Notes under the pieces: generated by a model
Seen by the model: the letters and a program-made list of their open reading frames with translations, nothing else
The model's database searches: none
Told to the model about the DNA's origin: nothing
Made by a program: the position numbers and the translations under genes
Part shown: in pieces, positions 56,229-64,000 of the stretch
How positions within the stretch are numbered: the stretch's first letter is position 1
Layout: the number at the start of each line of letters is the position of its first letter
Source: Gilliamella apicola
Lineage (GTDB): Bacteria > Pseudomonadota > Gammaproteobacteria > Enterobacterales > Orbaceae
Direction of reading: 5' to 3'
DNA length: 64,000 bases
Assembly: GCF_000599985.1 (NCBI RefSeq)
Contig: NZ_CP007445.1
Span: 2,790,001-2,854,000 of the forward strand

Positions 56229-56260
56229 AAAAGCAATATTTAAAAAGATATTGCTTTTTT
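56229..56260 (+). terminator. Intrinsic terminator of the ABC operon
   Basis: AAAAGCAATAT (56229-56239) pairs with ATATTGCTTTT (56248-56258) and runs into TT (six T in all), 12 bp after the ATPase stop codon. Confidence 0.75.
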
Positions 56261-56428
56261 ATTCAAAATTGAGTTCATTGACATCTGAATGATTTAAATA
56301 TCAATTATCTTTGCCTAAAATCCAGAACATCAAAACTACGTTAAAATAAAAAGATTTCATAAAACTAATAAAATATAGTTTTATCAATTGATGACATATA
56401 GTTATATTAATTCAAATAAAACTAGCAG

Positions 56429-56469
56429 TGTAAATACCCCATTGTTAGCACACAAACCAAGTAGAAAAT
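56429..56469 (+). repeat. Terminal inverted repeat, orfB-side end of the IS
   Basis: Begins TGTAAATACCCCATTG and ends AAGTAGAAAATC. It aligns with the other end with a one-base gap, and is preceded by the target duplication GCAG (56425-56428). Confidence 0.8.
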
Positions 56470-57293
56470 CATACTATTTGCTTCATGTTTCTATATTCAA
56501 TTGGTGTCATATTATTTAATGCTTCATGCGGTCTTTCTGTGTTATATATTTCTAACCACTCTTCGGTTATTTTTCTTACTTGTTCCAGATTTTTAAATAA
56601 ATACAGATCTAATACCTACGTTCGATATGTGCGGTTAAATCGTTCTATATAGCCGTTTTGATAAGGACTACCTGGTTTAATATAATCTAGGGTTATTCCA
56701 TGTGATTTTGCCCAGCTTGTAAATCTGTTTGAGGTAAATTCTGTGCCATTATCAACGCGTATTTTTAATGGATAACCGTGATATTGAGCCAGTCTGTCTA
56801 AATAACGGGTAATTCTACCTGCCGATAAACTGACCGCAATATCAATGCCTAATGCCTCTCGATTAAAGTCATCAATAACATTAAAGGTTCTAAATCGGCG
56901 GTGATTTTGAGAACTATCACTCATAAAATCCATTGACCAACATTCTCCCAAACGACTTGGTACTGATAATGGCTCTGGATAACGTTGGGGCAATCGTTTA
57001 TTGCGTTTAGAACGAATATTGAGTTTTAACTGACAATAAACTCGATAAATCCGTTTATGATTCCACGTATATCCCAGTTTCCTGATTCGATGAAAACACT
57101 TAGGAAATCCCCAACGTAAATGCTTGTCTGTTATTGACTTAAGTAATGAAATAATCATAGTGTCATCTGCCGATTTAGGTTGATAGTAGTAAGCACAGCG
57201 ACTTAAATTCACAATAGTGCAACTCATTTTAATTGTTATACAGTATTGTGACTGTAGTGTTTGTGCCCAACTCTTACGAACTGCCGTCGGCAC
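56469..57293 (-). pseudogene. IS3-family transposase OrfB (DDE), interrupted by an amber codon
   Basis: The catalytic integrase subunit. The rve-type core is intact up to the triad: D in SMDFMSD, D in KIRVDNGTEF and E in NGYIERFNRTYRT. Then TAG (56616-56618) stops translation where relatives have a glutamate (typical order NRTYREEVLD). After the stop the frame stays open for 48 codons with family-typical VLDLYLFKNLEQVR, EEWLEIYNTERPHEALNN and TPIEYR, ending at TGA 56469. A single GAG-to-TAG change explains it. All three acidic residues lie before the stop, but the truncated product lacks the C-terminal helices and is probably inactive. Normal expression would be as an OrfAB fusion through -1 frameshifting. 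Confidence 0.88.
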
Positions 57294-57550
57294 TATAGCT
57301 TTTTTATTATTTCTTGCTGGAGCTGAGAAGTTAAACTTAATTCAGCATACATCTGTTTAAGTTTACGATTTTCAGCTTCCAGCTGTTTTAACCGCTTAAT
57401 GTCCGATGATTGCATACCACCATATTTATCTCGCCATTTATAAAAAGTAGAAACGGCCATACCATATTTACGGCAAAGCTCTTTAATAGGGATACCAACT
57501 TCAGCTTCTTTTAAAATGGAGACAATTTGGTGTTCCGATAATTTTTTCAT
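57293..57550 (-). CDS. IS3-family transposase OrfA
   Basis: 85 residues. The N-terminal helix-turn-helix (HTH_8/Tnp_1 type) reads EHQIVSILKEAEVGIPIKEL then CRKYGMAVSTFYKWRDKYGG, which binds the IS ends. A leucine-zipper-like coiled coil follows (RLKQLEAENRKLKQMYAELS). It ends KKL* next to the slippery site at 57299-57305, where -1 slippage would fuse it to OrfB. AAGGAG lies upstream of the ATG. Confidence 0.93.
   Translation of the reverse strand: MKKLSEHQIVSILKEAEVGIPIKELCRKYGMAVSTFYKWRDKYGGMQSSDIKRLKQLEAENRKLKQMYAELSLTSQLQQEIIKKL
57299..57305 (-). other. Programmed -1 frameshift heptamer of the IS
   Basis: On the minus strand the sequence is A AAA AAG, the standard IS3-family slippery heptamer, two codons before the OrfA stop. 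After slipping, the frame continues GCT ATA GTG CCG into OrfB without a stop. Confidence 0.75.
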
Positions 57551-57593
57551 ATTGAAATTCTCCTTAAAATTCTAATTAAAAATATTATAGAGA

Positions 57594-57634
57594 ATTTTCT
57601 ACTTTTTTATGTACTATTTTAGGGGATAGTTACA
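57594..57634 (-). repeat. Terminal inverted repeat, orfA-side end of the IS
   Basis: Read inward on the minus strand it begins TGTAACTATCCCCTAAAA and ends AAGTAGAAAATT. It is followed outside by the target duplication GCAG (57635-57638). Confidence 0.8.
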
Positions 57635-58041
57635 GCAGGATAAAAAAATTTAGTAAATCTCATTCTACGATGAATGGTAAAACACCATATAAAACTTTTA
57701 GACAAAATAGGATTAAATAGCCTTTTTATTAGAGATTATAATGCTCTCAATCCTGATTTTTATATTTTTCAATACATAATCTTCCTATTTATAACGCTAA
57801 CAAGTATCAATCAATTCCTTCGTTTAATAGTCATGTTTCATTTATTAAGAATTAGTAATATTTGATAATTAAATTATGATAGTTGTAAACTATTGCAATA
57901 TAGCTTTTTTATTAATAAATCATATGAATCTATCTTTTTTTGCTATTATCTTTCCCGTCTTTTAAGAAATATAAAAGTCTATGACATGATTAAAAAACAG
58001 TCTTAAAAATATTATTTATTCTTAATAAGGTATACGTAAAA
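57635..58041. other. Non-coding gap right of the IS
   Basis: About 400 bp, AT-rich, containing the right copy of the GCAG duplication and nothing else I can support. Joining it to the sequence left of the IS does not restore any reading frame, so the IS did not break a visible gene. Confidence 0.4.
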
Positions 58042-58404
58042 ATGAAAGCATTATCAATAATTGCATTAATATTTTCGGCATTATCAATATTTATTCCTGT
58101 GATGGGAGTATATATTGCTATTATAAGTAGCATATTTGCATTAATTACATTTTGTAAAGAACCTACAATCTCAGAGATTACATTTGGAATTAATATAATT
58201 AGTACAGCATTTCTTTCACCGTCATTGGCATTAACGGCATCTAGTGTGGCCAAGTCCGGAGAAGAGGCAATAAATGTATACATGTTTTTTGTTGGTTTCC
58301 ATATCGTTTTGATGTTAATAGCATTTATAATATTATTTGTTTTTAAAGGAAAAAATAAAAAACTCTATAATAATATTTTAAATAAAACATTTTTAATGCA
58401 ATAA
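58042..58404 (+). CDS. Small membrane protein of unknown function
   Basis: 120 residues with three hydrophobic segments: about 1-38 (ALSIIALIFSALSIFIPVMG and on), about 48-66 (FGINIISTAFLSPSLALTA), and about 78-100 (MFFVGFHIVLMLIAFIILFV), then a short basic tail. AAGG lies about 11 bases upstream of the ATG. It is flanked by an IS and an IS relic. I recognise no family, and it could be an orphan immunity-type or stress protein. Confidence 0.55.
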   Translation: MKALSIIALIFSALSIFIPVMGVYIAIISSIFALITFCKEPTISEITFGINIISTAFLSPSLALTASSVAKSGEEAINVYMFFVGFHIVLMLIAFIILFVFKGKNKKLYNNILNKTFLMQ

Positions 58405-58689
58405 ATTAACTTATTGCATTAAAAAAGCCAGAAGATAATGTTCAATTAAACTACTTCTAGAAAATTTCAATCTCATCGGTGTGGCACATTTTTCCAATTG
58501 ATATAAATAATGGTGTTAAAGTTGACTACATCAAATGTGAAAAATAAAATAACACCTACATAATGAACCAAATAAAAAAAGGAAACAAATGTCGCCTCAA
58601 TGATATAACTAAATAATCATACGCAAACACACTATGGTCAAAATATTCAGAATTAAGTTTAACAACAAACAGTATTTTGAATATACCTT

Positions 58690-59190
58690 ATCAAATGTAC
58701 ATATTTCCATCAGTAAGCTAACCATCACCTTTTGCGTAGGTAAATCTATCCTTGATAAATAGTCAGGTAACTTACACCGACTAAAACTAGTCACCTTGGA
58801 ATAACCACGGATTATGGATTTATAAAAAGAAATAAAAGAACTAAAAATGGTGAATGATATTTAAAAAAAGACGCATATGTGCTTCATCAACAATACCAAT
58901 CAATGAATAACCGTTATCCCTTATCACATTATCCGTTAATGCTAGTATGCCGATTATTTGAAGTGCGTAAACTAGTTATTATGCCTAGGTAAAATAAATC
59001 AGCCAATATCACTCAAAGAGTATAAAGAAGTATTGACAATATAAAGCTCGTTTAGATGAGCCTCTAAGTTTAGTGTATGATGATATCAAGTCTCAGAAAC
59101 AATAGTAAACTGAGTACTTAAAAAGTTGCAGTATGCAGTAGGACATAAATTCATGTATAAAATCGATACAGGTACATCACCACTATAATA
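58690..59190 (+). pseudogene. Decayed IS3-family element (orfA and orfB remnants)
   Basis: On the plus strand, broken by many stops, one reads FPSVSKLTITFCVGKSILDK (helix-turn-helix of OrfA), then KEIKELKMVNDI*KKTHM, matching the OrfA ending E-x-x-x-L-K-M-E-N-x-I-L-K-K-A. Next comes YPLSHYPLMLVCRLFEVRKL, matching the OrfB start (P-x-x-x-x-C-R-x-L-x-V-S-x-S-x-Y-Y). Further, SLVYDDIKSQKQ may match the G-x-R-R-I region. Several stops show long inactivity. It is a different IS3 group from the intact element at 56.4 kb. The flanks (58405-58690 and 59190-59270) have no gene. Confidence 0.5.
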
Positions 59191-59270
59191 TCACTCACTA
59201 TTCCTTTGCGATGCAATTTAATCCTAATTCGCAGAATATTGCTTATTATCCAAGATTAATATGAATAATT

Positions 59271-59819
59271 TCATAATTTTTCTTGTAATTGTTGGCGAAC
59301 ATTCATTAAAGCAAATCCAAGCAAATTTTTTCCACGCCAGATTAACGGATTATCAATATTAGGATCATCCATAGACAATCCTATCCCCCATATTTTATCA
59401 ACAGGGCTTGCTTCTACTAATATTCTTTGTTTGGTTGATAATATAAAATCAGTTAACTTTGGATTCTGTGAAAACTTAGCAAAATTACCATTTATGACTA
59501 TGTTGAAGCAGTGTGCATCCCAAATATCTGGTATGAAGCCTTTGACTTGCCGTCCTAATGATTTTGCTAATCCAGGAGAATTAGCAGTAAGTATTTTTGA
59601 TAATATTTCCTCATCACCAAATAATCTTGCCTTCTCAGCCATCATATAATGTTCTGCTGTTGGATAGTAAATATTATCAACCTCAAAACGACTTGGATAC
59701 CATTGGCTAAAACAACTTTTTGTTATGATAGAAGGTTGCTTTTCTACATGTCCCCAAAAGTAAATATATTTGTATCGCTTACCACTTCTATATTGTTCGC
59801 GTAATTTCAATAAATCCAT
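59271..59819 (-). CDS. NADAR-domain protein (YbiA/RibX-like N-glycosidase)
   Basis: 182 residues with the NADAR fold. Conserved segments: FSQWYPSRFEVDNIYYPTAE then HYMMAEKARLFGD (with the family H-x-x-x-x-x-K), GRQVKGFIPDIWDAHCFNIV, and EASPVDKIWGIGLS then DPNIDNPLIWRGKNLLG. YbiA-type members cleave the N-glycosidic bond of riboflavin-pathway intermediates, and other NADAR proteins remove ADP-ribose from guanine in DNA or belong to phage-defence systems. AAGGA precedes the ATG by about eight bases. It stands alone, with no DarT-like gene next to it, so the housekeeping role is as likely as defence. Confidence 0.85.
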   Translation of the reverse strand: MDLLKLREQYRSGKRYKYIYFWGHVEKQPSIITKSCFSQWYPSRFEVDNIYYPTAEHYMMAEKARLFGDEEILSKILTANSPGLAKSLGRQVKGFIPDIWDAHCFNIVINGNFAKFSQNPKLTDFILSTKQRILVEASPVDKIWGIGLSMDDPNIDNPLIWRGKNLLGFALMNVRQQLQEKL

Positions 59820-60122
59820 ATAAATTCCTTATTATCACTAACGAATATGTTATATGCATTTTCATCGAATACCAATATAGTTTTAGTAAAAAAATAGATT
59901 TTGTTTTCAATAGAATAGGACTGCATACCATTAATATAGCTAAGATAAGGATGCTTATGAGAAATATTTAAGGTTATGTATGGATATGTAAGAGAAATAT
60001 AACGTTATATTTTTATGATAAGGATTTGTATAAAAATTATGTGACTATATAAATAAAATAGTATTCTTAATACTATTATCTAACTTTCTGTAAATTTTAG
60101 TAAGTTTTATAATCTCTATATG
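59820..60122. other. Non-coding gap between the NADAR gene and the rRNA terminator
   Basis: About 300 bp of AT-rich sequence with no supported gene, repeat or RNA. The NADAR promoter should lie at its left end. Confidence 0.4.
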
Positions 60123-60150
60123 CAAAAAAGCCCAGCATTCCTGCTGGGCT
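60123..60150 (-). terminator. Intrinsic terminator of the rRNA operon
   Basis: On the minus strand AGCCCAGCA and TGCTGGGCT form a 9-bp GC-rich stem with a 4-nt loop, followed by a run of T. It lies about 16 bp after the 5S gene. Confidence 0.9.
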
Positions 60151-60165
60151 CTCGCTATATTTAAA

Positions 60166-60284
60166 AGTCTGGCGGCTCCCTACTCTCACATGGGTAATAC
60201 CCACACTACCATCGGCACTTCGGCGTTTCACTTCTGAGTTCGGCATGGGGTCAGGTGGGACCACCGCGCTATTACCGCCAGACA
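60166..60284 (-). rRNA. rrf: 5S ribosomal RNA
   Basis: On the minus strand the sequence starts TGTCTGGCGG and contains GTGGTCCCACCTGACCCC, CGAACTCAGAAGTGAAACGC and GATGGTAGTGTGGG, all nearly identical to E. coli 5S rRNA. The two ends pair (CTGGCGG with CCGCCAG). Ends are placed to within a few bases. Confidence 0.95.
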
Positions 60285-60408
60285 TATCCTGTCTTCTCTT
60301 TATCAATTAGCACATTATCTCATATACGCACTAATCTCTCAATCCGGAACAAACTGTTCGATTACCTTGTAATCACTCTATCGCGTACCCAAAACAACTC
60401 CGAGTTGT

Positions 60409-63307
<2,899 letters not shown>

Positions 63308-63527
63308 TTACAACTCACAGTTGTCTTGGTTTTTATTACGCTTTCTTCTCTTTCTTACTTCAAACCAACATACTTTCATACATCAGTTCAACATAAAAAC
63401 GAGAACTCGTTTCTTTCAGCTTGTTCCTAATTGTTAAAGAGCTTTATACTTCTATTCACTTTACCATCCACCGACTTCAAGTAAATACAAACATAATTTT
63501 ATTAAAAAGTAACTTCATCACATTTTA
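63308..63527 (-). other. Spacer between tRNA-Glu and 23S rRNA
   Basis: About 220 bp of internal transcribed spacer. It holds GCTCTTTAACAATT-type sequence (63425-63443 on the minus strand), a box A-like antitermination and processing segment common in rRNA spacers of gammaproteobacteria. No second tRNA is present. Confidence 0.55.
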
Positions 63528-63603
63528 TGGCGTCCCCTAGGGGATTCGAACCCCTGTTACCGCCGTGAAAGGGCGATGTCCTAGGCCTCTAGACGAAGGG
63601 GAC
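63528..63603 (-). tRNA. gltT-like: tRNA-Glu (UUC)
   Basis: 76 nt including the encoded CCA. On the minus strand: acceptor GTCCCCT pairing with AGGGGAC, D-loop TCTAGAGGCCTAGGAC, anticodon loop CCTTTCACG with anticodon TTC, T-loop GGTTCGAATCC. It is the only tRNA in the 16S-23S spacer, one of the two usual spacer types. Confidence 0.97.
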
Positions 63604-63660
63604 TTAATTACTTCTTCTTTTATAAACAAACAATCTGTGTGAACACTTACGAGCTCTTCG

Positions 63661-64000
<340 letters not shown>

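Larger units (their letters stand above)
56429..57634 (-). mobile_element. Complete IS3-family insertion sequence (IS407-like), transposase on the minus strand
   Basis: 1206 bp. Terminal inverted repeats start TGTAACTATCCCC at the orfA end (57634 inward) and TGTAAATACCCC at the orfB end (56429 inward), and both continue to a shared AAGTAGAAAAT. A 4-bp direct duplication, GCAG, flanks it at 56425-56428 and 57635-57638, showing transposition into this intergenic site. Inside are orfA and orfB in the standard overlapping order with a slippery A6G. OrfB carries an internal amber codon, so this copy is probably not self-mobile. Confidence 0.9.

Overview
The window is AT-rich gammaproteobacterial chromosome. 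Its proteins look like close relatives of Enterobacterales and Pasteurellales orthologues (MetA, RNase E, Syd, AspC, DksA, PpnN, RadA, SerB, PlsB, FdoGHI). High protein similarity combined with strong A+T bias, small genes and T6SS-type cargo genes would fit Orbaceae such as the bee-gut genus Gilliamella. That placement is my inference and was not tested against a database.

Layout. 1-2.5 kb: the end of a sugar-acid dehydratase gene and an ACS-type MFS permease. 3.2-4.3 kb: metA with a tandem MetJ operator. 4.4-10.8 kb (minus strand): rne, a terminator, then sapBCDF without sapA. 11.5-13.4 kb: syd and aspC. 13.6-19.1 kb: a compact cluster of an aspartase/fumarase-superfamily lyase, a GNAT acetyltransferase and a polar amino acid ABC importer, facing a convergent MmgE/PrpD gene. 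This is the best candidate for an undescribed catabolic route. 19.3-22.3 kb: folK, dksA, gluQ and moaA. 22.5-23.8 kb: a membrane protein resembling a family annotated as putative T6SS effector. 24.5-28.3 kb: ppnN, radA, serB.

28.4-36.8 kb is an accessory block. A 1122-residue protein with two M23 (LytM) domains and SH3-like segments is followed by four or five small exported proteins, one with a frameshift in its signal peptide, one with Sel1 repeats. The arrangement looks like a peptidoglycan-cleaving antibacterial effector with a ladder of periplasmic immunity proteins. A 38-bp direct repeat (35/38 identical) brackets the block.

36.8-46 kb is mostly housekeeping: an HxlR regulator and divergent quinone-reductase-like gene, rsmB, a Na+/H+ antiporter-family gene, ydiB-aroD and plsB. 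46.2-52.1 kb is fdoGHI-fdhE, encoding a respiratory formate dehydrogenase in which cysteine replaces selenocysteine, behind an FNR-like site; moaA in the same window contributes to its molybdopterin cofactor. 52.2-56.2 kb holds two paralogous substrate-binding proteins, a permease and an ATPase (ABC_sub_bind/TrpXYZ type), with an attenuator-like leader. 56.4-57.6 kb is a complete IS3-family element with a GCAG target duplication and an amber codon in orfB; an older IS3 relic lies at about 58.7-59.2 kb. A NADAR-family gene follows. The right end is an rRNA operon on the minus strand: 16S (partial), tRNA-Glu, 23S, 5S, terminator.
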